DNA of 39,106 bases, from positions 1 to 39,106 of the forward strand of contig SGPM01000265.1 in NCBI GenBank assembly GCA_004802725.1, read 5' to 3'. This document shows, one piece after another, positions 22,766 to 34,699 of the stretch. The position numbers and the translations under genes were made by a program. Every line of letters begins with the position of its first letter. Within the stretch, counting starts at the first letter, position 1. This DNA is from Antrodiella citrinella (lineage: Eukaryota; Basidiomycota; Agaricomycetes; Polyporales; Steccherinaceae). The notes beneath the pieces were generated by a model that saw only the letters and a list, made by a program, of their open reading frames with translations, made no database searches and was not told where the DNA came from.

Positions 22766-23523
22766 GAGGGTGTTGAGGCGAGGCCTTGTCTCGGAGAGAC
22801 TAGACAATGTTAGAGTAGAAGCCAACGATTAAGGATGGATAACATGAAGCAAGCATCCAAATTCTCTGGGTGGGTAGAAGAGAAACGCGTCCAAAGAGGA
22901 GGAAGAAAATGTGCAATATAATGGCACGCGTGTCGCACGTGGCTCTTGGCTGCGCCACCTGTTGCGTTCAGTAGGAATGTGTCTCCTTGGCTTCAATCTC
23001 CAAGCCGAAGACATACACAAGATGAGAAAAAGATACTCATGTGTATTGGAGCCAGACAGGATGATAGAAGTAAGGAAAATTAAGAGATGCGGTGTACGCT
23101 ACAGGCTACAAAGTATCGATATCAAGGAAAGTGTGTTGTCAGAGGTCAGCGATAGTAGCACGAGTCCGAGGTCAGAAAACATGCAATGCAGGTGGATGGG
23201 GTATCGGGTATCTAGAGAGAAGGTATTAGCTGATAAAATGAGCGAGATTAAGCAAAACAATAAGCAAAACATTATGAGTGAGTGTCTAGTGAGGGTAGTA
23301 CTTCGTGCGGAGTGCGAGGGGGGTATATCATCAGAAAAGAAAGAATCATCGTTCGTCATCGTTCATGATTCCCAAGACGTTCAAGAGTGTGAGTGAGTGA
23401 ATGAAAGTGGTTTTTTTCATCGCGCGGTCCAATCGGGGTATCGTGTTTCCAAGCGTCGTCAGCAGAGATGTATACAGTCTTCGAGTTCGAGATTTTGAGG
23501 TCGCGTCGCATGAGTTTCTTTTT
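22766..23523. other. intergenic, no gene seen
   Basis: Upstream region of the DUF4470 gene and 3' flank of the first Clp1-like gene. A 161-codon plus-strand frame here shows no domain and no codon bias. Confidence 0.5.
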
Positions 23524-24628
23524 TTATAAGGGAGAAGGCGGCGGTGCCAGAGAGGACACGGACGGTCGTCGTCCACTACCCGATTCGAACTCGCCCCTGC
23601 TTGCCCGGATCCACCGCGCCTCCTTCGTCACGTTCCACGCAATCCGCGCAATATCAATGATATCCATATCCGTCGGCGCGAGCGACAACACGTTCCGCCA
23701 GAACCCGCGATTAAAGTCCATGTACGCATCGAGCTGCTCGTCCGTGCACAGATCAGACATCTTGGCCGCCATGACGTTCGCAGCGGGGAACTCTTCGATG
23801 ACGGAGGTGGGGAGGAGGTACGTCGCGAGGAGCCCGGTGCAGGAGCACGCGAGGGGTGTGGCATCGTGGCTCCGCCGCTTGCTGAACCCCGGGAACTGGT
23901 GCTCCTGTGGGGATCCAGGGGAGGGTGGGTGCGGCGGGACGGCAGGCTCGTATGTGTGGTGGAGACTCATGCCGTAGAAGATGAGCAGGGGAAGGGACTC
24001 GGGGTGTGGTGCGACCAGGGGGATGAGCGGGAGCGTGACTTCCAGCGATTGTGACGTTTTGTCCCAATACGGGATCGGCATGAGGGTCCCGGGTGTGGTG
24101 TAGTGTGAAGATAGTTTTGCGACATCGTTTGTGAATTTCGTAGCGAAGAGTTCTGCGTTAATGGGTGCTAGGATGGGGTGTATCGGGACGGGATTGGGCT
24201 GCAAGTTTGGGTGAACAGCTGTGTCTGTGATGGCCAGGACGTGCGTGGGCATGTGCGCGTCTTGGAGAACGGGCATGTCGATTTCGGAGGGAAGTGCGTG
24301 CCCCGGGCGTATCTCGAGCCGGTGGTCGGCGACGTTATAGAAATGGCAAAGTGCTCTGAGAACGAGGTGGTTTTTTTCAGTAAGCTCTGACCGCCGGAGC
24401 AGCCAGAAATGTACGCCGCACCAAAACGTGATGCACATACTCGTGAGGATTTGGGAAAGGCTTTTGTATCGCGCCGGTGTATGTACGAGACGCGGATGGA
24501 GATGCTTCCGCGTCAGAAACAAAGGAAGGTTTGGGCCTGTAAGGTTGTAGACATGGTTGTGGGTATAGAGGTCGGGGGACTAATGGCGGCGATCCGCGCT
24601 TGTCAGCGGTGCGAGGTCTGTAGGGCAT
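23524..24628 (-). CDS. Clp1-like protein, copy A
   Basis: Exons 24628-24415 and 24353-23524 join to 347 aa. The protein resembles Clp1 (clampless 1), needed for clamp-cell formation in Coprinopsis and, in Ustilago, acting with mating-type homeodomain regulators. The N-terminus is Pro-rich and disordered. The core has EIDMPVLQDAHMPTHVLAI, a segment ending in INAELFATKF, a conserved strand LEVTLPLIPLV, and a C-terminal helical part (DEQLDAYMDFNRGFWRNVL). The order of these blocks matches the second copy 1.5 kb away. The acceptor (CTCAGAG) was chosen because it alone joins the frames; an alternative first exon cannot be excluded. The family call rests on recalled sequence, not a search. Confidence 0.55.
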
Positions 24629-26148
24629 AAGGACAAGCTGTTGAAACTACACGCTGCACAGCAGCAATAAGGCAAACATATATCTGTCAGTGAGACCGCC
24701 CTACTAGTCTAAGCACCGCGGAGTGAACTCACCTAACGCTGTCAAACCGTTGTGTTTTGCTCCTGGTTTTGCTGCTAAATCTAAATGATAGGGTCCGACC
24801 GGAGAGACACCACGCCAACAACTTCACCAGGCGAATATTATGGGGTCCACGAAAAGAGAGGGGGACGTTAGGTATGTTACGATGGGTATATAGCGGCTGT
24901 CAGAACTGCGTCATTCACAAGAAACTCTGGACAGCTACTGGCATTACGTCCACCAGCGAAGGTGGGAGGAATAAGAAAGGAGGAGGAGAGTGAAAAGGAA
25001 AAGGGAAGAGAGAACGAAGGCTGCGGGCCCACGACGATATATTTCAATCGTCACGTCGGCTTCATAAATTTATGTACTATGCGCGTACAGATTTCAGATC
25101 GCCGTGCCAACGGCACCTGTGCCGTTTCGCCAAAACGAGGCGTCGCCCTGGATGTGTGCGGGGATTCACCTGTTGGGACATTGGCGATAGATACCGCTGC
25201 CATTCGAGAGGATCTTTTCCCTGGATGGCGGTGGCAGAGAGCAAGCCACATCTCACAGCGAATGAATGGGTGCAGGATGGTCAGCGTCGTGCTCGGACCC
25301 ACTTTCCGCGGTGATGCCAGCTCTAGGGACAAACCCGCCTTGGAAATTGGACCCAGCCTGCAGTATGTCACAATACAATTTACAGTTTGCGTTTCATCTT
25401 CACGCTGCGATAGGGTTCGAACGCACCCAAGGACATTGATAGATGAGAACAAGGAAGGCAGCCTCTGCGGTGATACCAGCGTACATATGAAGAAAACGGA
25501 ACGCTGCGGCGACTCGGTGCATGATGCTCAGCAGGAAGGAATGCACTGGCACGTTTTGACAGCTTCAGCTTCTGCGTGTCGTAAGTTCAACTGTACGCGC
25601 TTTGGATCTGCTCATGTTCTGCTTTTCAAATTGAACGACATGTCTTGCTCGCATCTGGATACGAAACCTTCGTCTCAGCTGCTGGCAGATTGAACTTATC
25701 GCGCGTCTCTACGCGCATTCACTTTCTTGACATCTTCTAGCAACCGCAACCACAGGGTTGTCTTCAGTATACTACCTTTGATCCAAACAGCACTTCGTAA
25801 CATCTTGTTCCACGCAAATCATGACCGAACTATGACACGCGAGCAGCCAAAAGTGATGGTTATGTTGTTTGAACTTCTTTCGATGATATTTGACTTCTCT
25901 TCGTCCCCGCTTTACATGACAGCGTACTGTATCTACGCGATTAGAAGTAATCCTACACCGAAACTATGCATAAAGATATTGATGGGGGTAACCAAATAAT
26001 GAAAATGAGAATGGAAAGAAAAATGCAGGAATAGGAATCGAAAGTGCAACATGAGGCATGATGATGAGATGCAAGAAAGAGTCAATGATGAGGTGGCATG
26101 TTGTCGAGTATGAACGCATGAAGAGAAGGATACGAAAGAAAAGGGAGC
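24629..26148. other. intergenic between the two Clp1-like genes, no gene supported
   Basis: About 1.5 kb. A 243-codon plus-strand frame (24962-25693) is open, but has no domain, overlaps a 133-codon frame on the other strand and lies where the promoter of copy A must be. I do not call it a gene. Confidence 0.45.
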
Positions 26149-27271
26149 TTAGGCTTGACCGAGCTTGACCTCGAGCGCAACGCGAATCACACTCCACGCC
26201 CGCTGCAAATCATGCCACACCCGCTCGTCCGCCACACCCAACGCCAACAAGTTCGCACGGAAACCCAGGATGAACCGCGCCCTCCCCACGAGCACCTCCA
26301 ACGAAAACTTCCCCGCCACCATCCTGCCGAACTGCGGCGCCAGCCACTGCGCAGGGGTGAGCGTAGCGAGGAACGCATCGTCCATCGCTGGGAGCGCGTT
26401 CTTCAGCACGAGGTTCGGCTGCTTCTTGTACAGGTACGACGCAAGGAGGGGGAAGGCCGCGGGTGCAGGGATAGGGATGCGGACGACGGGGAGGTGGATG
26501 TCACCTCCAGGGGTGGATGGGGCCTCGACGGTCGTCTGCGGGCACTTTGGCCAGCGCGCGCAGTGAGAGGCGAAGATCACGTCGTGGATGGGGTAGAGCG
26601 TGACGGCGGGGTTGGGCGTGCCCGGGAGGGGATAGATGGCGAGCATGTGCGAGGGCATCTCGGTTTCGAGGTTCCAGGCTTGGACGTCGAGGAAGGGAGG
26701 AATCAAGTGCTGGGGCAGGTTGGGTGCACGGATGCCAGCGCAGACGCGGAGCATTCTGTTAAAGGAAAAATAAGTGGCTGAGTGAGGTAACAACGAAGAT
26801 GAGAACGTACGCAGCACTTTTGCCCTTCAAGCTATCCTGCAAAAACGAAACTGGCAGCGACTCCAATGCAGGGTCGATCCAAGCCAAAGAATCGCTGCGA
26901 ACCACTCCGAAGTTCTCAACGGGTGGGGGCACCAAAAGCTTAGGATGGTTCTTCAGAATGCTATCTGCCAAATCCGCCAAGGGGTCAGTGGCCGCAACGT
27001 TAACATCCGGCGCTGCAACAGCAGGTGGCGCAGACTGGAATGCGGGAGCAGGAGTTGCAGGAGGAGTAGGAAGATGCTCGTCCTTGAGCACCTTGGTGCG
27101 AGGCAAACCGGCGGTCCTAGCACGGATGCGAGAGGTGAAGTGGTGCGAGAGCTGCTGACTGATCTTGCGGCCCGAGTTCAAGCTGATCTTGCGAGCGTAC
27201 GGCGCCATGTTCTCAACGTTGGAACTCTTGCGCATCAGGACGCGGTGGCGGTTGACGGGCTTGGCGACCAT
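26149..27271 (-). CDS. Clp1-like protein, copy B
   Basis: Exons 27271-26811 and 26755-26149 join across a 55-nt intron to 355 aa, close to the length of characterised Clp1. The N-terminus is basic (MVAKPVNRHRVLMRKSS) and disordered. The core has SLAWIDPALESLPVSFLQ, EMPSHMLAIYPLPG, VTLYPIHDVIFASHCARWP, IHLPVVRIPIPAPAAFPLL, SYLYKKQPNLVLKNALP and a final helix with HDLQRAWSVIRVALEV. The hydrophobic strand blocks and the YLY motif are what I recognise as Clp1-like. The protein is probably nuclear, acting in mating or dikaryon development. The frame continues upstream of 27271 to another ATG at 27475; the inner start was chosen because the family begins with such a basic segment. Confidence 0.65.
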
Positions 27272-29783
27272 TGTGAATGAGAATGAGGATGTGCTGGCGA
27301 CGATGAGGGCGATGGCGAAGGATGGATGGCTGAGGACGCGGACGACGAAGAGGACGAAGGGCGGGGAGGCTGAAGAAAGACGGACATGGCGTTGTTGGGA
27401 GCTATAAATCAAAAGCGAGAGAGCAGAGCGACAACCGCCAATTGGTGCGTGACAGATGGATTGCCATAGTGACAATCACGCGTCACAATTGGCCTTGCAC
27501 CATGTATGGGTCATTGATCCACAACGACCCACACACTCCCACACACCAATTGGCCCAATCATCTCAGGGCGGAACACTCGTAAGCGAGCGCACTCCCCTA
27601 CACGACAATAACAATCCTACTTGTGCCACATCGATGTTGACTCCCAGTTACCCATTGTTCCTTAGGCCTTAGTCCCAGCCCCGTTGCCTGATGACGAACA
27701 ACCGCACCTCTTTCATCAGGAAGGGTGAAACAGTCACACTGCCCCACAAGTATGATCTCGCCAAATCGAATGCACGATTGCGTGAGTAACAGGCACGTCC
27801 TTCCTCTGGAGTGTTGCAAAAAGCCATTGTTCTGGTTTGGGGGCACGAGGCTATCAAACAATGCTCGGAAACTGTCGGCCCGGCGATCCCTCATTAGACG
27901 CCAACGATCAGAAGAGAACAAACGCACCAAGGTCGACTTGAAGGCACAATGCACTTCGACAAAGTTGAATGGCAAGGACCACGATGGTCGCAGTCACCCC
28001 TTATGCCCTAAAAAACTAGCACATGTTCAGCACATTTTGGCCCCAACTCCTCACATGTTTGACACGTTTCGATCGCCACACCCTCGCTTGGGCCCACAAA
28101 AGGACGATTTGGTGATTGACTATTGTTCGTATCAATGCCGCATGTTTCTAACAAATGATATTAGCATCGATCTAAACCCCGGGCATTGTGGCCACACGGT
28201 GAATAAGCGTTTTGGCTCACCTTTGATGCAATGCGAACAACATGCGGATCGAAGGTCTTCGTCATGGTATCTGCTCCGGATTCGCTTGGTCGTTTCCGAG
28301 AAAGGTATAAAACCGGTACCAGATAAGATCCTCTGTACGCCTCTGTATGTGGACCTGTATAGGCAAGGGTGCCATAGTGGCGGCAGCGGGAGTGGGAGCC
28401 GGGCGGGTGCGTTGACCTCTCAGGGTCCTTCGAGTGGGGTGAACGCGGAATGACTACTTCTGCGGCCATTGATCCATGGTTGTGAGATGCAGCTAACCGT
28501 ATAGATGTCTCTCTGGTGGTCGAAAGCCGTCAGAGGATCACACCGTCAGGTCAATGAGGTCTTCGCGCCGCGAAATCGAGGAGAACCTTGCTCGCCGCCG
28601 CCGTTGTGGCCACCGGCAGTCGAGTGGCACATCTTGAAATACATCGTGAGCTGCGGAGATCGTTCTTGTGTTGCCTACAAATACTGATAAGAGCATTAGC
28701 GATCAGTTTAGCAAGATATTGGGAAGCAAACAAAGGGAGAACTCGACCGACAAACGAGTGGCACCTCGTTGTATTCGCGTTCATTGTGGCCATGGATCCC
28801 TCCCGACGTTCTCCATCGCGTCTTTTGATCCTCTTCACGTCGATGTGGTTGAGCGCGTCGAAACTGCGAGCGATGTGAAGGATGGGGGGTTGTGGAGAGA
28901 GGTGAAAGGAGAGGTGTACACCAGAATGGACGGGGGGAGGGCAGTGTTTAATAGTCCGGAGGCCACGTGTTGGGATGGCCACCGGATTGTAGTCACGCCC
29001 CCGTCCGGTCACGGGGACCACGTTGTAAAGGACGCTCACTTGTAGTCCGTTACTACTACTGTATCCATCTACTGTATTGCTAGTGTTTTGCTGAATGTGT
29101 CCGATCCTGGGATATTGGGTTGTGTTCACTCAGGCTGTCGAGGGTCAAAGCAAAGGTCAAAGCTTTCATCGTCGGAGATCACCAAAACTTCGTCGGCGGA
29201 CTGGTAAAATGGACGATTAGATTACGAGCTCTGACCTTCCTTAGTTGGTCCTGGCAACAACATACGCTGAAGGTTGACAGCAGACGCTCCGGCACGAACA
29301 TCTTCCCGTTCTGTTTCAAGAAACCGAAGCCGGAGTGCAAGCAAGAATGGTGTACTTCCGTCGAAGTGATGTAGGGCTGGAGAGATGAGTTTCGGGGGAG
29401 CGCGAGAGCTATCTCCTGAAGCCTCTAGAGAATATTAGTAGCTGGAGGGTGAGACGATTAGTCGAAGATCGCGGTAGCCTCGGAAGGGTGCGTTGTTTTC
29501 TTTCAGATGGTTGTTATTCATGTTCACGAGGTCAGTAGAACAGAAGGAAGGAGAAAGGTATTCCGAGACAGTCCTGTCCCTGTGAAGCCGTAACAGACGT
29601 TGGCAGTACTAGTAGTACTGGGGCAAGATCCTTATGATCGCGACGTGATCCTTGTGACTGTGCACTCAATTTGATTCCAGGTCACTTACAGCAGACACTG
29701 GCAGCCATTCAATCGACAAAGACACGTTACAACGCCACAGGCAGAGACGGGCCAGGAAATCAACTTTGCGACTCCGAGTCGCG
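27272..29783. other. long intergenic stretch, no gene supported
   Basis: About 2.5 kb. Frames of 242 codons (27725-28453, +) and 192 codons (28551-29129, -) are open but have no recognisable motifs, and I found no splice partners for them. The stretch holds the promoters of Clp1-like copy B and the NuSAP-like gene. Confidence 0.4.
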
Positions 29784-29829
29784 ACGCGTCGCGGTCGACA
29801 TGATGAATACGGTCCCGTGACTCACGCGT
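29784..29829 (+). promoter_or_regulatory. two ACGCGT (MCB-like) boxes upstream of the NuSAP-like gene
   Basis: ACGCGT at 29784-29789, inside the 12-bp palindrome GCGACGCGTCGC (29781-29792), and again at 29824-29829. They lie about 160 and 120 bp before the start codon. A third copy lies in intron 1 (30371-30376). ACGCGT is the core site of the MBF cell-cycle factor in yeasts. Confidence 0.5.
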
Positions 29830-29945
29830 CGGTGGTTGGACTTCGTCGGTTTGCGGGTTTGGTCTGTACGGCGACCGTCACAGCGACCACGACCGCCCCG
29901 ACACGCCGACAGATGCAACGTCACTCCTCAAGCACATAACGAACA

Positions 29946-32900
29946 ATGTCCACGACCACTCAAATCCTCTTTAACTCTCCTGCCCTCCATTCCCTCAAAC
30001 GCGAACAGCTCGTCAAGTTATGCAAGATTCACGGTATCAAGGCCAACGGGAAGAATGTGGACATTATTGAACGACTAAAGCAGCATGCGCAAGATATACC
30101 CGACACGGACGCGACGAATGATGCTGACCCGAGTGTCATCCAGAACGATTCAGAGGATACCGACCAGGACACCGCTGAAGACAGCCAGGTGCGGCCGCTG
30201 GCGCGACCTAGCGAGCAGTGGGAGATGGTGATGGAGGATATCGAAGAAGTGGAGGAGTCGGGGTCGATGGGCACGTTTTCGTCGACGAGGACGCTGCAGA
30301 AGCAGGGCAGTGCAGGCGAGTTTGGTACTAGTAACTCTAAGAGTGAGTTCGACTTCAATCCGTGCTTTTGACGCGTCAGACTTTTTCATGTACTATCGAT
30401 GTACATGAATATGGGCCGAAGGAGTTGGCATCGGCACCTTCCTATTGTGTGACGCGACTTAAACCGTGTACTGAACTTATGATTCCAGATTCTGTCTCAA
30501 CATCTCTCAAGGCGCTCGCAAACTCTCTTGGGCTCAAACGAGCTCTTACCAAGACATCTTCTAACTCCAAGATATTCCCTACTTCAGATCCTGAACTCGA
30601 CAAACATGCAGTCCCATACTCGTCCATTCCGCAATCTGAGTCCCTCCCGCGGACTGACGCAGACGGTGACATATCTATGGACGCGCCCATACCTGGAGGC
30701 CCTTCTCGACCTGGTGCCCCGGCTCCACCGAATGCCAGACTCAGCACAGGCGAAGGTTTGACTACAACAATTCGTCTCATCTCGAGCACGAGCAGGGAAA
30801 TTGTTGCTTCACCACCGAAGCTCAAACCTTTCGAACCTGCTTTCGACCTTATCATGAGTCCCAATATGGGTAGACCGGGACACAGAGTCAACGTCTGGCC
30901 TGCGTCGCCGGGCGCACAAGGCAGGCTCTATCCTTCTCTCGACGAACTCATGGCTGTGGACACCGCTCCTGGTGGTCTCTCACCCCCTGTATCCGCACTT
31001 TCAGCAGTCAAACGCGCATCGCTGACTATGCCATCCGACAACGCGAACGACATTTTCTCACCCAAGAAGCATATTCCTGCAGCCCCGGCACCACTTGCCA
31101 GTCTATCCATGCCTCGCAGCGAACCCTTCTTATTCGGCTCTCCCCTCCCAACAAACAGGCCCCGTACATCCAACGCAGATTTTGACAAAGCAGCAGCCTC
31201 AGTCCTCTCCGAGATGAACAAACGTCTCGCCGAATCAGGCGTCCAAGGCGTCGACGTGACCGCTCTGAACAAGCGGATGTCGAACCACAACGCAGACGTG
31301 TTTGGCGGGCAGTTCAGCGCGACGACGCGACAGAGGACGGACAGCGCCGCGGCGCGCTTCGCCAAGGCGCATGACGACGCGTTCTCGAAGATGGACTCAA
31401 TTGCGACGCATTATGCTGCACGGAGAGGTGCGCCACCGGCTGCTTCTGGATCTGCTCTTGCTCCACCACAAACGCAGTCGAATAAGAGGAAGTCGGACGC
31501 ATTGGGTTTGGGTCCTGCACCTGGTCCGACGAAGAGGAAGAGTAGCGCGGCGAATGCCAGGGTCATCAGTAATGGTGTCAGGAAGAAGATGATTCCTGGT
31601 GGGTTTGGAGACGAGGAGGTCGAGGATGATGAAGAGGAGGCAGTGGAAGACGCGGGAGATAGGCGGTCTTCTAAACGAATTAGGGTGGCAGAAGGGACAG
31701 ACGTGCATAAGGGGGGAAGGCGGGTGTCGCTGCTAGCTACTGTGACAGGAGACGATGAGACAGAGGCTGACCGAGCTAGGGAGGAGAGGAAGAGAGAGGT
31801 CATGAAGAAGAAGTTGGATGAGTCTCGCGCCAGACGAAGGAGCAGTCGGGCCAGAGTGAGCGTCGGTGGGAAGGCCGTGCCTAGTGAGTGTCTTCTAATC
31901 ATCTCCTTTCTATTGCATGCTCACGAATTCCACAGTTAAACCGAAAGCTTCTCGTTTCGGTTTCCTTTCGTCTGCGAAATCTTTGGTACGCAACGTATGG
32001 AATATGGGTGCTGCAGGAAATGCGTCCAAGGCAACGTCCAGTATTCCTGTGCCAAAACCCGCCCCAGCAAAGGTCACGCCAGCTCCAGTGCAACAGGAGC
32101 AGACGAAAGCCAAGCATGCTGCGCTTGGTCTTGGAAAGCCTAGCACAAGCAAGAACACGGCCGACAACCATCTGCGTATCCCCTCCAACGGGACTACCGG
32201 TAAGGCCAGTACACTCTCTGTAGATACCAACGGCACAAGGAAGACGTCAACTTCTCGTTCTCGTTCACCTATCCCAGCGTTCAATACATCTTCTCAGGGA
32301 GACCATAAACCTCCTGCAGAAAGGGCCAGAACAGGCAGTACTGTTGGTACCGCCTCTCGTATCCCCTCCCGCACCGGGTCTACGACAGGCTTTTCTTCGA
32401 TGGGCACTAGGACCAGTATGACACCAGGCACGAACGCAGCATCTTCTATGGGTACCAAACGCAGTCTGGTTCCTAGCACTGTAGGCAGCACGTCCAGGCT
32501 CCGCATGGACAGCACCGACAGTAGGATACCTCCCGTGCCGAAACGGCTGTCGTCAACGCTCATGGCACCTACAGCTAGCTCCCTCGCGAAACGCCAGAGC
32601 GCTATTCGCTATTCCTCGATGACAGCACGCTCACCCTCGGGCTCCACGTTGCAGCAAATTACGAACAGTCCGCAGTCACCACCAGGCTCGCCATCGGGGA
32701 AGATCTTCAGTACTCCGTTCACCGGGTTCGGGAGTCCTACGTCCATTCCTCACGCGATCCAGAAATCAAGCTTCACATCCGCAGGGACAGCACTTTTCGG
32801 CGCAGATGGTGCTGGTGCTGGACTCTCGGGAGGTGCTGCTGTCACTGTCCCTCCGAAACCGAGAGCCCCCATCGGGCGGAAACCACGTATCTCGCGGTCC

Positions 32901-33185
32901 CGCGTCATCGCTAAGCTCGGTGCGCAACGCGCTGCAGGGAACACCGGGGGCGGGTTGACTCCGGCAGGTGCGACACCCAACGCGAAATCGCGCACGAGGT
33001 CGAGCATGGGCGCAGGTGTGGCGAGGCGGTCAATGGGTGGTGTCAAGGCCGCTGGCGCGAGGAACAGCGCTGGCGGGGACTTGATGGCGGGGGCGAAGAA
33101 GCGGGTCAGGCAGAGTGAGATTGCGGCGAGGAGGAAGAGCAGGATGACGGCGGGTACGTCGAGGATGTCGGTGGATGACGCGTAA
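29946..33185 (+). CDS. SAP-domain protein resembling nucleolar and spindle-associated protein (NuSAP)
   Basis: Exons 29946-30342, 30489-31883 and 31936-33185 join to 1013 aa. Residues 13-47 form a SAP DNA-binding helix pair (LKREQLVKLCKIHGIKANGK). The rest is long, disordered, Ser/Pro-rich and strongly basic. Around residue 430 the segment RFAKAHDDAFSKMDSIATHY resembles the H-x-x-x-F-x-x-M-x-SI motif of animal NuSAP. A basic KKR stretch (RRSSKRIR) and a basic C-terminus (RKPRISRSRVIAKLG; KKRVRQSEIAARRKSR) could bind microtubules and DNA. NuSAP bundles spindle microtubules near chromatin; the same role is inferred here. The match is in layout and one short motif only, so other SAP proteins remain possible. 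Confidence 0.7.
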
Positions 33186-33455
33186 TTGGGCATTATATCC
33201 CCTCTCCGTTGATGATTTTTTTCCTTTCGTCCCCACTCACTGGGTTGGTTGCCTTGCCTGGACTTTCTTCATGTATAATGGCTGCGATGTTTGATAGTAT
33301 CTTATCCCATTTCTGTTCAGATTCCCTTTCTAGAAACATTCTTGCAGTAATGTTATAGCGTGTACGAGATCCTAGTCGGTATATGTAGCGAGAAAAAAAT
33401 ACATGCGGGTCATGACACTACCACTCACTTCCGTGAACGCTGTAAGTAGCTGCGC

Positions 33456-33785
33456 TCAATCCGACAACACGATGACTTCCCTCTGCATCGGCACGACCGG
33501 CGCAAGACCAGTCCGAGGAGGCTCGTCATCAGAATGTCGTGGGGACACCACTGACAAAATCGACATAGCATCCGACAACGCCAACTGCACATCGTCCAGT
33601 GGTAAGATAGTGCTTGTGAACCTATCAGGCAACTCGAGCTCCCCGCTTGACTCCAAGTCACTTGCAAAGAAGTCTCTTTCGACCAGAGTGCGTTTAACAG
33701 GTGGTTTGACGGCCGTTCGACGTGGAGGCGGTGCGGCTTTCGCTTTGCCCGCGACGCGTCGATGCAGGTTGTCCTTGTCAAACAT
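33456..33785 (-). CDS. small acidic protein, unknown; 5' end unresolved
   Basis: From the first in-frame ATG the frame gives 109 aa: a basic Pro-rich start (KAKAAPPPRRTAVKPPVKR), then an acidic half ending EVIVLSD. The same frame is open further upstream to about 34006 without an ATG, through an acidic run (HDEDEEEFFDL) that looks coding. A TATA box (TATATAA, 34017-34011) and an ATG near 33946 in another frame suggest that the real start lies upstream with a short intron I could not place, or that a base is wrong in the sequence. The convergent neighbour is the NuSAP-like gene, 270 bp away. No family recognised. Confidence 0.4.
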   Translation of the reverse strand: MFDKDNLHRRVAGKAKAAPPPRRTAVKPPVKRTLVERDFFASDLESSGELELPDRFTSTILPLDDVQLALSDAMSILSVVSPRHSDDEPPRTGLAPVVPMQREVIVLSD

Positions 33786-34017
33786 GGGTGCGACGGGTGC
33801 GCCGTCGTAGTTGTCATCAGAGCTGATTGCGTTCAGGTCGAAAAATTCTTCTTCGTCTTCGTCATGACTGGAAATCGTACGGGGGTATTTACCCTGGGAG
33901 GCACGACTAGCAGTGGTGTTCGAGCGTAGGCGTTTTCGCTGGACATGATGGTGGTGCAGATTGAGAAACGATAGATGGTGATGCTTGATGAACGATCCTG
34001 TTTGATTTGCTTATATA

Positions 34018-34576
34018 CCATGCCGGGTCTGATTTGGGACTTATGACAGATGTTTGACCTACGTGTACATGTGATTGATAGTACATGTAACTAACTACAT
34101 AAAGTGTGCGTAACAGAGCGAATGTCTGTAAGACGCGGCTAATGCCTGTGCGGCACGATATACGCACTGCGGCGCGTTATCCTACTCGTCGTGATGCAGG
34201 CGTCGCGACAGTTGTGCTCTGCCTCAGAACGGGGGTGCCATGCTCGTTGGTTGGTTGGTTGATCCCCACACTGCGAGACACCGTGTGCGAACCTGTGACG
34301 CGGGCGTCTCGACGGTGGGGTTCTCGCTGATGGGATGCAGGTGGTTGGTGACTGATAGCATGGTAGGGGAACAGCGGTGGCGGCAAGGTGTCCGCCCAAC
34401 ATCAAACGCCGGTGTGCATACTCGTCGGAGCTGCGCGACAGGCGGGTGAAGCAGGGTTCGGACATGAACACTGGAACGGGGTGGTAGGGAAGAAAGAGCG
34501 AGCGCCAGAAGATGCCAGGCGTGGTCTACCCCTTGCCAAATGCGCGGATCATCGGAGTTTGCCCCTCCAGTTTGAA
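34018..34576. other. intergenic, no gene seen
   Basis: GC-rich sequence with overlapping short frames on both strands. Nothing recognisable. Confidence 0.5.
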
Positions 34577-34699
34577 TTATAAATAGTGTCACGTGATGCT
34601 ATTTATTAAATAGTGTCACGTGATGCTATTTATTAAATAGTGTTATTTATGCAATAGCATCATTCTATTTATTAAATAGCATCACGTGATTTATTTTGT
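34577..34699. repeat. AT-rich repeat array with CACGTG palindromes
   Basis: A 27-bp unit occurs twice without change (34581-34607, 34608-34634). A diverged spacer follows, then an inverted partial copy (about 34671-34689). Each copy carries the palindrome TCACGTGA (34589, 34616 and 34682). The whole can fold into a long hairpin. CACGTG is the core binding site of many bHLH and bZIP factors. It lies just left of the accessory gene block. Confidence 0.7.

Noticed and set aside
23524..24522. Single 332-codon frame for Clp1-like copy A without an intron
   Set aside because: Its first 55 residues look non-coding, while another frame upstream joins well through a GT...AG intron.
25405..25425. GGTTCGAAC sequence resembling a tRNA B box
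   Set aside because: The flanking bases cannot form a 5-bp T-arm on either strand and no acceptor stem or A box is present.
24962..25693. Plus-strand frame of 243 codons
   Set aside because: No domain, no splice partners, overlapping open frames on the opposite strand, and it covers the promoter of Clp1-like copy A.
27725..28453. Plus-strand frame of 242 codons
   Set aside because: Composition looks like translated non-coding DNA (many Cys, His, Arg, no blocks of structure) and no family is recognised.
28551..29129. Minus-strand frame of 192 codons
   Set aside because: No motif, no conserved-looking segment; chance frame in GC-rich DNA.
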